From assembly GCA_017436575.1 (NCBI GenBank), contig JAFSCU010000003.1, positions 1 to 63,072 of the forward strand: a DNA stretch of 63,072 nucleotides, read 5' to 3'. The position numbers and the translations under genes are program-made. Below are positions 36,465 through 44,932 of the stretch, piece by piece. Source of the stretch: Oscillospiraceae bacterium. GTDB taxonomy: Bacteria > Bacillota > Clostridia > Oscillospirales > Ruminococcaceae. The notes under the pieces were generated by a model. The model did not search any database and had not been told where the DNA came from. It saw nothing but the letters and a program-made list of their open reading frames with translations. Every line of letters begins with the position of its first letter. Position 1 is the first letter of the stretch.

Positions 36465-36964
36465 AATGTTTTTCCTATCTGTGTAAATAATTTTGACCTG
36501 TATGAATAACCGTGACAAATTGCAACAGCAAGTGCATCGGCTGTATCATCGGGTTTTGGCACTTTTTCCAGATGAAGAATACGCTTTGTCATATCCTGCA
36601 CCTGTGTTTTTATGGCTTTTCCATAGCCTGTAACCGACTGCTTTATCTGCAGCGGTGTGTATTCATAAACAGGGATACCGTTCATTGATGCCGCCAGCAG
36701 TATAACCCCCCTGGCCTGTGCCACCTGAATAACTGTTTTCTGGTTTGTGGTAAAAAACAGTTTTTCTATGGACAGTGCATCCGGTTTTGTGCGCTTTATA
36801 ATATCATCAACACTCTGGTAAACCTCTTTCAGTCTTTCCTGAAAGTCGGTGTGAGCCTGTGTGGTAACTGCACCGTATTCCACAGGATAAAATCTATTTT
36901 TTTCATAGTCCAGAATACCATAACCCACAATGGCATAGCCTGGGTCAATCCCCAATACTCGCAC
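36461..36964 (-). CDS. ruvC: Holliday junction resolvase RuvC
   Basis: This product of about 167 residues has the acidic tetrad of RuvC: VLGIDPG (Asp near residue 5), SIEKLFF (Glu), and PDDTADALAVAICH (two Asp near the end). It cuts Holliday junctions processed by RuvAB. GTG 36964, 8 nt after GGGGAGG, is a better start than the GTG three codons upstream, which overlaps the ribosome site. Confidence 0.95.
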   Translation of the reverse strand: MRVLGIDPGYAIVGYGILDYEKNRFYPVEYGAVTTQAHTDFQERLKEVYQSVDDIIKRTKPDALSIEKLFFTTNQKTVIQVAQARGVILLAASMNGIPVYEYTPLQIKQSVTGYGKAIKTQVQDMTKRILHLEKVPKPDDTADALAVAICHGYSYRSKLFTQIGKTL

Positions 36965-37268
36965 AGAACACACCTCCCCTATTATAGTTATAATTTAACT
37001 AATTAATTATATCATATAAGTAAAGCAAATGCAAAATATATTATAATATTTATTATTATAATACCAGACAAATATTAACATATTTCCCTTTTGATACCAT
37101 AGAATTGTTAACAAAATTTAAATTTCGTCCAAATCTATCATTTGCACAATAAAAAGCAAAAAAATTCTGCATTTTATACGAAAATATCTTGATTATATAG
37201 CAAAATCGTAGTATTATAAAGTGTAAAACTTTTTAAAGCAATTAATTTAAAATATAAACGGAGGTAAT
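36965..37268 (+). promoter_or_regulatory. Intergenic region with typA promoter
   Basis: This 300-bp AT-rich gap lies between divergent ruvC and typA. On the plus strand TTGATT (37189-37194), a 17-bp spacer and TATTAT (37212-37217) make a good sigma-A promoter for typA, with CGGAGG at 37259-37264. No riboswitch, terminator or small gene was recognised in the remaining sequence. Confidence 0.7.
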
Positions 37269-39101
37269 ATGAGAAGAGAAGATTTAAGAAATATCGCCAT
37301 CATAGCCCACGTTGACCACGGTAAAACAACCCTGGTAGACGGCATGCTGAAACAGTCTGGCACTTTCAGGGAAAACCAGATAGTAAACGAACGTGTAATG
37401 GACAGTGGCGACATTGAAAGAGAACGTGGCATCACAATTCTGGCTAAAAACGCATCCTTCAATTACAACGGTGTTAAAGTGAACATTGTTGATACTCCGG
37501 GCCACGCTGACTTTGGCGGCGAAGTAGAACGCGTTCTGAAAATGGTTGACGGTGTACTGCTGCTGGTTGACGCTGCAGAAGGCCCAATGCCACAGACACG
37601 TTTTGTACTGGAAAAAGCTCTGGCACAGAACCTTTCTATCGTAATTATCGTAAACAAAATCGACCGTCCTGACGCAAGAATCAAAGAAATCATCGACGAA
37701 ATCCTGCTGCTTCTGATGGACCTGGGTGCATCTGATGAACAGCTGGACAGCCCTATGCTGTTCTGTTCAGGCCGTGAAGGTATTGCAAACTATTCACCAG
37801 AAGTTCGCGGTACAGACTTTAAACCTATTTTTGATACAGTACTGGAATATATCCCAGGCCCGGAAGTTGCACCTGAAGAACCATTTGCAATGCTGGTTTC
37901 CAACGTTGACTACAACTCTTTCGTTGGCCGTACAGCCATCGGCAGAATTGAAAAAGGCAGCGTAAAAGTAGGCCAGGAAGTAGTAGTATGCGACTGGCAT
38001 GATGAAACAGTGCGCCGCCGTGGTAAAATCACAGCCCTCTATTCATTTGAAGGCACAAATAAAGCAACAGTTGACACAGCCAGCAGCGGTGACATTGTTA
38101 TCGTTTCCGGTCTGGAAGATGTAACAATCGGCAACACAATCTGCGCACCTGACTGCGTGCAGCCACTGCCATTTGTTGCTATCGACGAACCAACTGTTGA
38201 AATGACATTTGCTGTAAACGATTCACCGTTTGCAGGCAAAGAAGGCAAATTTGTTACAAGCCGTCAGATTCGTGAAAGACTGCAGAAAGAACTGCTGAAA
38301 GACGTTGCACTGAAAGTGGAAGATTCCACAAGCAGTGAAAGCTTTAAAGTAATGGGCCGTGGTGAAATGCACCTGTCTATCCTTATCGAAAATATGAGAA
38401 GAGAAGGCTATGAATTCCAGGTTTCACCACCAAGAGTTCTGCTGAAAGAAGAAAACGGCAAAAAACTGGAACCATTTGAACACGTAGTTATCGACGTACC
38501 AACAGAATTCCAGGGCAGTGTTATTGAAAAACTGTCCAGCCGCAAAGCTGAACTTATCAATATGGCACCACAGGGCGAAAGCCGTATGAGAATTGAAATG
38601 AAAATTCCATCCCGTGGTCTGTTCGGTTACAGAAGTGAATTCCTTACAGATACAAAAGGCAGTGGTGTAATGAACACAATCTTTGACGGTTACAGAGATT
38701 ATGTAGGCGAACTGCCAACAAGAAACACAGGTTCACTGGTTGCATTTGAAACAGGCACATCCATTACTTACGGTCTGTACAACGCACAGGAACGTGGCGT
38801 GCTGTTTATCGAAGCAGGCGTACCTGTATACGCAGGTATGGTTGTTGGTTACAGCCCAAAATCCGACGACCTGACAGTTAACGTATGTAAAACAAAACAC
38901 CTGACAAACACACGTGCATCAGGTTCTGACGATGCCCTGCGTCTGATCCCACCAAAGAAAATGAGTCTGGAAGAATGTCTGGAATTCCTGGCACCAGATG
39001 AACTGGTAGAAGTAACACCTAAAACACTGAGAATCAGAAAAGCAATTCTTGACCATTCAGAAAGAGCAAGAATTCTCAGCCGTGCCAAAAAAGGCAAATA
39101 A
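37269..39101 (+). CDS. typA: Ribosome-associated GTPase TypA/BipA
   Basis: The 610-residue translational GTPase has G1 AHVDHGKTTLVDGML (about residue 14), the switch region RERGITILAKN, G3 VDTPGHADFGGEVERVL and G4 NKIDRPDAR, then EF-G-like domains and the C-terminal BipA domain (SYSPKSDDLTVNVCKTKHLTN and LEFLAPDELVEVTP). It binds 70S ribosomes and helps 50S assembly, especially at low temperature. Codons are strongly biased toward the highly expressed set. A dedicated promoter and terminator frame the gene. Confidence 0.97.
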   Translation: MRREDLRNIAIIAHVDHGKTTLVDGMLKQSGTFRENQIVNERVMDSGDIERERGITILAKNASFNYNGVKVNIVDTPGHADFGGEVERVLKMVDGVLLLVDAAEGPMPQTRFVLEKALAQNLSIVIIVNKIDRPDARIKEIIDEILLLLMDLGASDEQLDSPMLFCSGREGIANYSPEVRGTDFKPIFDTVLEYIPGPEVAPEEPFAMLVSNVDYNSFVGRTAIGRIEKGSVKVGQEVVVCDWHDETVRRRGKITALYSFEGTNKATVDTASSGDIVIVSGLEDVTIGNTICAPDCVQPLPFVAIDEPTVEMTFAVNDSPFAGKEGKFVTSRQIRERLQKELLKDVALKVEDSTSSESFKVMGRGEMHLSILIENMRREGYEFQVSPPRVLLKEENGKKLEPFEHVVIDVPTEFQGSVIEKLSSRKAELINMAPQGESRMRIEMKIPSRGLFGYRSEFLTDTKGSGVMNTIFDGYRDYVGELPTRNTGSLVAFETGTSITYGLYNAQERGVLFIEAGVPVYAGMVVGYSPKSDDLTVNVCKTKHLTNTRASGSDDALRLIPPKKMSLEECLEFLAPDELVEVTPKTLRIRKAILDHSERARILSRAKKGK

Positions 39102-39115
39102 TATATAAACAAAGT

Positions 39116-39152
39116 AAAGCGACACTTTAAAAGTGTCGCTTTTGTTTTTTTG
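39116..39152 (+). terminator. Terminator of typA
   Basis: A perfect 11-bp stem AAAGCGACACT / AGTGTCGCTTT with a 5-nt loop is followed by TTGTTTTTTT. Its A-rich left side may also serve the convergent acetyltransferase gene. Confidence 0.92.
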
Positions 39153-39156
39153 CCGA

Positions 39157-39708
39157 TTAATCATTAAAATCAAGCTTTTTTATCACCTTTGCAGGTACAC
39201 CGCCGGCGATGCAATCCGCTGGAATATCCTTTGTAACCACACTGCCTGCAGCAATAACACTGTGTTTGCCGATAGTCACTCCCGGCAGAACAACCACATT
39301 TGCTCCAATCCACACATAGTCTTCTATTACAATAGGTGCACCCATAATGTCCATTTCGTCGTTTTTATTTCTTATACGGTAATCCACATTGTGTGTGGCA
39401 CTGCTGAGAGTAACATTTGGGCCAATCAGCACATTGTTGCCTATGGTTATTTTGTCATAATCAAGAACTGTAAAATTATAGTTGGCATAAAAGTGTTTGC
39501 CTATAAACAGGTTTGGACCTTCATCACAGCGGAAAGGTGGTTCAATAATAGTGTCTTCGTGACATTCCCCAAGCAGTTCTTTCAGTATTTCATATCTTCT
39601 TCTGATTTCTGTCACCTGGGTATTGTTGTATTCATATATCAGCTGTCTGTTTTTTATAATACTGTCATACCAGTCCGGTGTATAACCGCCCAAAAATCTT
39701 TTTTCCAT
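39157..39708 (-). CDS. Maltose/galactoside O-acetyltransferase-like hexapeptide protein
   Basis: The 183-residue product has the N-terminal mac domain ([23 protein letters not shown]) and a left-handed beta-helix of hexapeptide repeats ([15 protein letters not shown], then [32 protein letters not shown]). It closes with [13 protein letters not shown], the pattern of Maa/LacA/NodL sugar O-acetyltransferases. The catalytic His lies in SSATHNVDY. It transfers acetyl from acetyl-CoA to a sugar hydroxyl; the sugar is unknown. Confidence 0.92.
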   Translation of the reverse strand: MEKRFLGGYTPDWYDSIIKNRQLIYEYNNTQVTEIRRRYEILKELLGECHEDTIIEPPFRCDEGPNLFIGKHFYANYNFTVLDYDKITIGNNVLIGPNVTLSSATHNVDYRIRNKNDEMDIMGAPIVIEDYVWIGANVVVLPGVTIGKHSVIAAGSVVTKDIPADCIAGGVPAKVIKKLDFND

Positions 39709-39716
39709 AATAACTC

Positions 39717-40280
39717 CTAAATTCCATATGCTGCCACACCCATTACGGCAGATATAACTATCAGCATTATAGGTGACAGGGGTTGTTTCTTTAATTTCTT
39801 ATAACAATATGATACCACAAAAAGCGCCAGTGTAATAGCTATTGTCACAAAATCCGGCGAGAAAGTACCGCCTTTCAGGAAACAGTTTTTGAAAATCATA
39901 TAGACACCTGTTGCCAGCACTATGCCGATGATGCAGGGTTTGATGCCGTGAATAACTGCCTGTACATAAGGGTTTTTAAGAAATGTTTTCAGCAAGGCTG
40001 TCAACAGAAGAATAATTATAAAGGACGGCAGTACCACACCAAGAGTAGCCAGCAATGCACCCACAAAACCTGCCTGCTGACTGCCGATGTACGTAGCCAG
40101 GTTTACCATAATAGGACCGGGTGTGCTTTCACTTACAGCCACCATATATGTAAACATTTCATCAGAAATCCATCCATAAGACATAACCACATCCCTGATA
40201 AGCGGAATAGCACCATAGGCACCGCCAAACGCAAAACAGCCAACTTTCAGAAAACCAATAAGCAAATCAAGATAAATCAT
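39717..40280 (-). CDS. chrA: Chromate transporter, short-chain subunit (ChrA family)
   Basis: The 187-residue membrane protein of the short CHR type carries [15 protein letters not shown] near the N-terminus and [21 protein letters not shown], the family signature. Two such half-size proteins form the pump in many Firmicutes, and the partner gene ends 1 bp upstream. Chromate or another oxyanion export is expected, though proven for few members. Confidence 0.9.
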   Translation of the reverse strand: MIYLDLLIGFLKVGCFAFGGAYGAIPLIRDVVMSYGWISDEMFTYMVAVSESTPGPIMVNLATYIGSQQAGFVGALLATLGVVLPSFIIILLLTALLKTFLKNPYVQAVIHGIKPCIIGIVLATGVYMIFKNCFLKGGTFSPDFVTIAITLALFVVSYCYKKLKKQPLSPIMLIVISAVMGVAAYGI

Positions 40281-40853
40281 TTATTTTGCCTCCTTTTTCA
40301 TACTGCTGATTGTGTAAATCATAACATTCGCTACTGCGGCAATAACCAACAGCCATATAGTTGAAAAATTCACAGCAAACAGATTTATAATCATCATTGC
40401 GACAAATGCTGTACCCATAAACAGTCGCGGACGAAGTTTTTTCTTCATCTTTTTAATCATGGTAACCGCCGCCTGGAAAATAAGTATACCAACAGCGATT
40501 TTTATACCTTTGAAAGCGGAGGCAATAAAAGTGATTTCAAGAAAATTGTCAAAAAACATTGAAATCAGATAAATCATAAGAAATGAAGGGGTAATCATAC
40601 CAATTGTGGCAGATAATGCACCTGCAAAACCTGCCTGCATATAGCCTGTAAATGTGGCACAGTTGATAGCAATAGGACCTGGGGTTGATTCGGCAATGGC
40701 CGTTACAGTTGACAGGTCATCGGTAGTAATCCAGCCTTTTTTCTCCACACATTCATTTTCAATAAGGGCTATCATCGCATAACCGCCCCCAAAGGTAAAC
40801 AGCCCGATTTTTGCAAAAGTGGTAAAAAGGTCTGTCAGAATTCCTTTTTTCAT
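40281..40853 (-). CDS. chrA: Chromate transporter, short-chain subunit (ChrA family)
   Basis: The 190-residue partner of the following gene has FGGGYAMIALIENECVEKKGW and ESTPGPIAINCATFTGYMQAG, the CHR signatures, and about six helices. The ATG overlaps the stop of the ArsR-type regulator (ATGA) and sits behind GGAG, so regulator and transporter are translated from one message. Confidence 0.9.
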   Translation of the reverse strand: MKKGILTDLFTTFAKIGLFTFGGGYAMIALIENECVEKKGWITTDDLSTVTAIAESTPGPIAINCATFTGYMQAGFAGALSATIGMITPSFLMIYLISMFFDNFLEITFIASAFKGIKIAVGILIFQAAVTMIKKMKKKLRPRLFMGTAFVAMMIINLFAVNFSTIWLLVIAAVANVMIYTISSMKKEAK

Positions 40854-41164
40854 TTTGTTTCTCCTTTACAGTTGCCGCCGCAGACTCTGTTTTCCTGCAC
40901 AGAATCTGCCAGCAGTTTTATTTTTTCGCTTAATAACAACAGCACTTCTTTGTTTACGGCATAATGTATGTTATAGCCGTTTTTATCACCAATTTCCAGT
41001 AAGCCTGCATTTTTCAGCACACGGATATGCTGTGAAACTGCAGATTCAGAAATACACAGCTGCTGTGAAAGAGCACGGACGCAATATTTTCTTTTGGAAA
41101 GCAACTGTATGATTTTCAGCCTGTTTTCATCGGACAGACATTTAAAAATTATTGCTATCTCCAT
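40850..41164 (-). CDS. ArsR-family winged-helix repressor
   Basis: The 104-residue product contains the ArsR-type DNA-binding region ALSQQLCISESAVSQHIRVLKNAGLLEI (about residues 31-58). The cysteines at YCVRAL, QLC and the C-terminal VCGGNCK could sense metal or thiol-reactive ions. It heads the operon with the two chromate transporter genes, so it most likely represses them until the inducing ion appears. Start ATG 41164 lies behind GGAGG. Confidence 0.9.
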   Translation of the reverse strand: MEIAIIFKCLSDENRLKIIQLLSKRKYCVRALSQQLCISESAVSQHIRVLKNAGLLEIGDKNGYNIHYAVNKEVLLLLSEKIKLLADSVQENRVCGGNCKGETK

Positions 41165-41333
41165 AAAGCCTCCTTTTAATTAAGTTTTTACTTAATCAAA
41201 TTATATTCCTTATTATCTGAAAAATCAACAATATAAAAGCCATTCCAAAGGCAGTGAACAACCTCATTGAGCCACAAAAATCGGCAATGCGATTATTCTC
41301 TGTCTTTGGAATGACAGTATTTATAATATTATA

Positions 41334-41837
41334 TTATTCTGCAACAAAACGCCACAAAGCATCCTGGTCTTTTTTGTCAGCATATCCTATGCCTATGCGG
41401 GGTGTAGCTTTGTACGGCAGACTATCCCCTGTTTCCAGCCAGATTCTTTCACTGGCAGTCAGGTCTTCCCCATTGAAACTGCGGTCAATCTGTAATGCCT
41501 TTGTCAGCTTACCCGGGCCGTCAAAACCTTTTACCCCACGGATTAACACCCCCTGGGGTTGATTTTCATCACCTGAAATAAAATTCAGCAGATTGTGTAT
41601 GCCGTAGCACAGGTATACATAACACACGCCTCCTGGCCGCCACATTATTTCCGTGCGGGCAGTTCTGCCCTTATGGGCATGACAGGCAGTATCCTCTGTG
41701 CCCAGATAACACTCTGTTTCGGTTATCTGCATTTTTACAATATTTCCGGCGATATTGCGGCATATATATTTGCCTATCAGTTGCTGGGCCAGTATATAGC
41801 CATCCTGTGTAAAAAAATCCTTGTCAGTTATTCTCAT
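41334..41837 (-). CDS. 3-methyladenine DNA glycosylase (AAG/Mpg family)
   Basis: The 167-residue product has the AAG-family core: AQQLIGKYICR, ITETECYLGTEDTACHAHKGRT, and MWRPGGVCYVYLCYGIHNLLN with the catalytic Glu and base-flipping Tyr region. GPGKLTKAL and PRIGIGYA follow. It removes alkylated and deaminated purines in base excision repair. It is somewhat shorter than the usual 190-200 residues but complete at both ends. The PfkB kinase gene lies 1 bp upstream on the same strand. Confidence 0.93.
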   Translation of the reverse strand: MRITDKDFFTQDGYILAQQLIGKYICRNIAGNIVKMQITETECYLGTEDTACHAHKGRTARTEIMWRPGGVCYVYLCYGIHNLLNFISGDENQPQGVLIRGVKGFDGPGKLTKALQIDRSFNGEDLTASERIWLETGDSLPYKATPRIGIGYADKKDQDALWRFVAE

Positions 41838-41838
41838 A

Positions 41839-42738
41839 TTATGCCATTACAGCGTCAAATTCTTCCTGTGTCAACAGTGCACCTTTTACTCCAACTACTG
41901 CCGCTGCCACTTTGTTGGCATCAACAATAGCCTGCTCCATAGTTTTGCCGTTATACAGCCCAGCCATTACAGCGCCCACATGACTGTCACCGGCGCCAAT
42001 AGTATCCACAACAGTGTCAACCTTAACTGCAGGTGCAGTATAAACTTCATTACCGTCATACCAGGCAGCACCTTTATCGCCAAGGGTAACAATAACTGTA
42101 TTCTGTGTCATTTCATACATTTTAACCATGGCGCTTTCCACATCTTCTGTGGCAAAGTATTCCTTGATTTCATCATCATTCAGATGCATCACAGGATTAA
42201 GTTTATAAATTCTCTGAAGAAGTGATTCTTCAATTCTCATTATGCGTGGACCAGGTGCAAAGAAAACAGGCAGCTGTGGATGTTTTTCCAGCCATTTCAC
42301 GATATTTACACCTGTGTGCTCTTCGATTTCAAGACCGCAGATATACACGCTGTGCACATCTTCAACTTCAATTTCTTCCAACCATTCTGACTGTATCAGA
42401 TATTCAGCACCGTGATAAGAAACAAATGTTCTTTCGCCGCTTTCTTCTACAAAACAGTAACAGCAGCCATTGTCCATATCAACAGGTGGAATAGGACTGA
42501 TAAGACCTTTCTTTCTCAGACCGCTGCGTACAAAATCGCCATAGATACCTGAGCCTACCGGTGAAAACAGTACATTAGGTGTGCCAAAATTTCTGATGGT
42601 ATCAGACACATTGTAAGCACACCCACCCATAGATGCTGTCTGGCTGGAAATATGTATATCTGCCTTTGTGGTTGGCAGATGGTCAACATTGATAATCATA
42701 TCAACAACGGTGGAACCGATAACAAAAATCTTTTTCAT
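41839..42738 (-). CDS. PfkB-family carbohydrate kinase
   Basis: The 299-residue ribokinase-like enzyme has the N-terminal MGGCAYNVSDTIRNFG (first PfkB signature), VTLGDKGAAW, and DTIGAGDSHVGAVMAGL with the catalytic Asp of GAGD. It phosphorylates a sugar or nucleoside using ATP. The substrate is unclear; the NVDHLPTTKADIH opening is more like ribokinase/adenosine-kinase relatives than fructokinase. It forms a pair with the glycosylase gene. Confidence 0.9.
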   Translation of the reverse strand: MKKIFVIGSTVVDMIINVDHLPTTKADIHISSQTASMGGCAYNVSDTIRNFGTPNVLFSPVGSGIYGDFVRSGLRKKGLISPIPPVDMDNGCCYCFVEESGERTFVSYHGAEYLIQSEWLEEIEVEDVHSVYICGLEIEEHTGVNIVKWLEKHPQLPVFFAPGPRIMRIEESLLQRIYKLNPVMHLNDDEIKEYFATEDVESAMVKMYEMTQNTVIVTLGDKGAAWYDGNEVYTAPAVKVDTVVDTIGAGDSHVGAVMAGLYNGKTMEQAIVDANKVAAAVVGVKGALLTQEEFDAVMA

Positions 42739-42872
42739 AGTTACCTCGCAGTAAAATTAATCTCTAAAAATATTATACAATATAACTTTAAATTCTCAAC
42801 CATATTTTTACATTTATTTGACCACAATTAAAGTATATGATAATATAATCAAAAAAGACGGAGGTAGGTAAA

Positions 42873-43226
42873 ATGAAACTTGTTTGCTATCCTAAATGCG
42901 GCACCTGTAAAAAAGCACAGGTTTATCTGGAAAATCTGGGTTTAAACTATAATTACAGAGACATAAAACTGGAAAACCCATCCTATGAAGAACTGAAACT
43001 GTGGCATGAGAAAAGCGGACTGGAAATGAAGAGATTTTTCAACACCAGTGGCCTGCTGTATAAAAGCATGCAATTGAAAGACAAACTGCCATCTATGACT
43101 GATGAAGAAAAACTGCTGTTGCTGGCAACTGACGGTCTGCTGGTAAAAAGACCTATTGCCATAGGTGACGATTTTGTACTGGTAGGGTTCAAAGAAAAAG
43201 AATGGGATGCTGTGTTTAAAAAATAA
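42873..43226 (+). CDS. ArsC/Spx-family thioredoxin-fold protein
   Basis: The 117-residue product has YPKCGTCKKAQVYLE at the N-terminus (CGTC, a CxxC as in Spx), YRDIKLENPSYEEL, KRFFNTSGLLY and LLVKRPIAIGD with the conserved Arg-Pro. It belongs to the ArsC/Spx/YffB group. The CxxC favours a redox or Spx-like role over a classical arsenate reductase, whose motif is CX5R or a lone Cys. Start ATG 42873 follows GGAGG. Confidence 0.88.
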   Translation: MKLVCYPKCGTCKKAQVYLENLGLNYNYRDIKLENPSYEELKLWHEKSGLEMKRFFNTSGLLYKSMQLKDKLPSMTDEEKLLLLATDGLLVKRPIAIGDDFVLVGFKEKEWDAVFKK

Positions 43227-43260
43227 TTATCAAAAAATTGAAAAAATTTCAAAAAAAGTG

Positions 43261-43289
43261 TTGACATTCACTGTAAGCTGTGGTATTAT
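43261..43289 (+). promoter_or_regulatory. tRNA-Gln promoter
   Basis: TTGACA (43261-43266), a 17-bp spacer and TATTAT (43284-43289) lie 17 bp before the tRNA, a near-consensus sigma-A promoter. Confidence 0.88.
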
Positions 43290-43306
43290 AATTGAGCACT
43301 AAGCGA

Positions 43307-43382
43307 TGGGGTATCGCCAAGCGGTAAGGCATTGGACTCTGACTCCAACATTCCCTAGGTTCGAATCCTAGTACCCCAGCCA
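43307..43382 (+). tRNA. tRNA-Gln (anticodon CTG)
   Basis: A complete cloverleaf: acceptor TGGGGTA/TACCCCA, D-arm with CCAAGCGGTAAGG, anticodon arm TTGGACTCTGACTCCAA with CTG at 34-36, T-arm CTAGGTTCGAATCCTAG, discriminator G and encoded CCA. It reads CAG. The 3' end and its terminator are duplicated 183 bp downstream. Confidence 0.97.
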
Positions 43383-43383
43383 G

Positions 43384-43410
43384 AGGCACTGAGAAATCAG
43401 TGCCTTTTTT
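43384..43410 (+). terminator. Terminator of tRNA-Gln
   Basis: The stem AGGCACTGA / TCAGTGCCT with loop GAAA and six T follows the CCA by one base. Confidence 0.92.
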
Positions 43411-43415
43411 ATTTT

Positions 43416-43598
43416 GTCTGGATTCGAACCTGTGAAGGTCGCGGCGTTAAATAAACAATCCGGTGGATTGTTTATAGCCAGCGAGAGCTTGAGCGATAGC
43501 GAAAGCCAGATAGTATGCAAGGCACAAAGTGCCGCAGCAGACGTCGAATCCTAGTACCCCAGCCAAAGGCACTGAGAAATCAGTGCCTTTTTTATTTT
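43416..43598 (+). repeat. tRNA-tail unit downstream of tRNA-Gln (non-coding, structured)
   Basis: The body of 128 bp (43416-43543) opens with the inverted T-arm copy TCTGGATTCGAACCTG (43417-43432). It continues with GGCGTTAA, hairpin 1 (43451-43475, 11-bp arms AAACAATCC/GGATTGTTT), the conserved block AGCGAAAGCCAGATAGTATGC (43498-43518, quoted in part) and hairpin 2 (GGCAC AAA GTGCC, 43521-43533). It ends with a 55-nt copy of the tRNA-Gln tail plus terminator (43544-43598; the original is 43361-43415; one mismatch). Copy spacing is 183 bp. The plan matches the unit behind tRNA-Gly although hairpin sequences differ. There is no coding potential. Confidence 0.78.
43567..43593 (+). terminator. 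Terminator copy at the end of the tRNA-Gln tail unit
   Basis: Same stem-loop as the tRNA-Gln terminator, inside the duplicated 55-nt segment. Confidence 0.85.
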
Positions 43599-43604
43599 AT
43601 ACTT

Positions 43605-43632
43605 AAAAAGCAGTCTGTACGGACTGCTTTTT
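43605..43632. terminator. Terminator of the ferredoxin gene
   Basis: A perfect 11-bp stem AAAAAGCAGTC / GACTGCTTTTT with a 6-nt loop directly follows the ferredoxin stop on the minus strand and can act in both directions. Confidence 0.88.
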
Positions 43633-43824
43633 TCAGTATTCTATATCTATCACCGATGCAGGGCAGGCTTTCCGCGCTGAAATTGCACTTTTTATACTGC
43701 CTTCAGGCACATCGCAGGGGTTTGCCTGTGCTTTTCGCTGATTGTCAAATGTGAACACACACGGGCAGATAGATATGCACAGCCCACAGCTGATACAACC
43801 TGTTTTGTCTACAAATGCTTTCAT
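43633..43824 (-). CDS. Single-cluster ferredoxin
   Basis: The 63-residue product has TGCISCGLCISICPCVF (CxxCxxxxxCP) and a distant ACP cysteine near the C-terminus, as in monocluster [4Fe-4S] ferredoxins of clostridia. It carries electrons between oxidoreductases; the partner is unknown. The frame runs upstream to 43884, but ATG 43824 lies 7 nt after AAGGAG and starts the ferredoxin fold (KAFVDKTG). Confidence 0.92.
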   Translation of the reverse strand: MKAFVDKTGCISCGLCISICPCVFTFDNQRKAQANPCDVPEGSIKSAISARKACPASVIDIEY

Positions 43825-43955
43825 ATTATCACTCCTTTGCAATATTCTTTGCATAAAAGTCAATAATATACCTATATTCATCAATTACTTTTACTTTACA
43901 AATACATATCGAAAATATATAATATAATCAACAATATATCGAGAGGTATTAATAT

Positions 43956-44366
43956 ATGTTTAATTATCTTCCAGTTATGATGAATATGCGGCATATAAAT
44001 GAAATATTGCATGAAACACTGGCCGGCCTGGTAAACATGTTTGTAATTCTGCTGGAATTTATGGGACTGATTGTTATTGCCTATTCCGGACGGAAAGCAT
44101 TTATCGAATGGATAAAGCATGACCGGCAGACAAGACTGCATCTGGCCGAAGGGCTTGCTATGGCTTTGGAATTCAAATTGGGCGGTGAAATACTGCGTAC
44201 TGTTGTAGTGCGAGATATGACCGAAATTTTGCAGGTAGGGGCAATTATTCTGCTGCGTGCAGCACTCACTTTCCTGATACACTGGGAAATCAAAAACGAA
44301 GCCGCTGAAATTGAAAAAGAACACAGTAAAATCAAAATTGCAGAGAGCACAGAAAAACAGCCGTAA
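43956..44366 (+). CDS. DUF1622 family membrane protein (first paralogue)
   Basis: This 136-residue protein has three hydrophobic helices and the DUF1622 core: HLAEGLAMALEFKLGGEILRT and VRDMTEILQVGAIILLRAALTFLIHWEI. The tail is highly charged. Function of the family is unknown. Start ATG 43956 follows GAGAGG. A paralogue with the same core follows 126 bp downstream, each with its own terminator, so this is a tandem duplication with separate expression. Confidence 0.85.
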   Translation: MFNYLPVMMNMRHINEILHETLAGLVNMFVILLEFMGLIVIAYSGRKAFIEWIKHDRQTRLHLAEGLAMALEFKLGGEILRTVVVRDMTEILQVGAIILLRAALTFLIHWEIKNEAAEIEKEHSKIKIAESTEKQP

Positions 44367-44382
44367 AATACGGCTGTTTTTC
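44353..44382 (+). terminator. Terminator of the first DUF1622 gene
   Basis: The stem AAAAACAGCCGT / ACGGCTGTTTTT with a 5-nt loop overlaps the stop codon of the gene. Confidence 0.88.
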
Positions 44383-44492
44383 TATACATCTAAATACTTT
44401 GATTAATAAAGTATTTATTTCATTTTTATTTACAAAATTCGACAAATATTATAAAATATACCATATATCAACATAATAAGGAGAATATACTT

Positions 44493-44876
44493 ATGACTAT
44501 CTATCTTCCCCTTATGCTGAATATGGGGCATATCAATGAATTGCTGCACGAAACATTAAGCGACCTGGTTAATTTTTCAGTGGTAATGCTGGAATTTATG
44601 GGTTTAATTGTGGTTGTTTATACAGGTCTAAATGCTTTCAGGAAATGGGTAAAAAAGGACCTTCACACCCGCCTGTATCTGGCTGAAGGGTTGGCTATGG
44701 CACTCAGTTTCAAACTGGGTGGTGAGATTCTGCGCACTGTTGTAGTGCGAGATATGTCTGAAATAATGCAGGTCGGTGCTATTATTGTATTGCGTGCTGC
44801 GCTGACACTGCTGATTCATTGGGAAATAAAAAATGAAGAGAAAGAAATCAAATCAAACAAGCATTCAGATACATAA
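44493..44876 (+). CDS. DUF1622 family membrane protein (second paralogue)
   Basis: The 127-residue product is clearly homologous to the preceding gene: the stretch LGGEILRTVVVRDM is identical and the N-terminal LPLMLNMGHINELLHETL corresponds closely. Three membrane helices are present. Start ATG 44493 follows AAGGAG. The duplication is old enough for the tails and about a third of other positions to have changed. Confidence 0.85.
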   Translation: MTIYLPLMLNMGHINELLHETLSDLVNFSVVMLEFMGLIVVVYTGLNAFRKWVKKDLHTRLYLAEGLAMALSFKLGGEILRTVVVRDMSEIMQVGAIIVLRAALTLLIHWEIKNEEKEIKSNKHSDT

Positions 44877-44906
44877 AAACAGCCGCAATCAGAGCGGCTG
44901 TTTTTT
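44875..44906. terminator. Terminator after the second DUF1622 gene
   Basis: A perfect 12-bp stem AAAAACAGCCGC / GCGGCTGTTTTT with a 7-nt loop and T-tracts on both sides. Confidence 0.9.
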
Positions 44907-44932
44907 ATAATCATTTTTTATTTTATCTGCAA

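Noticed and set aside
36974-37188. Possible riboswitch or small gene in the AT-rich gap before typA.
   Set aside because: No paired conserved core, terminator/antiterminator pair or open frame with ribosome site was visible; only the sigma-A promoter near the 3' end is convincing.
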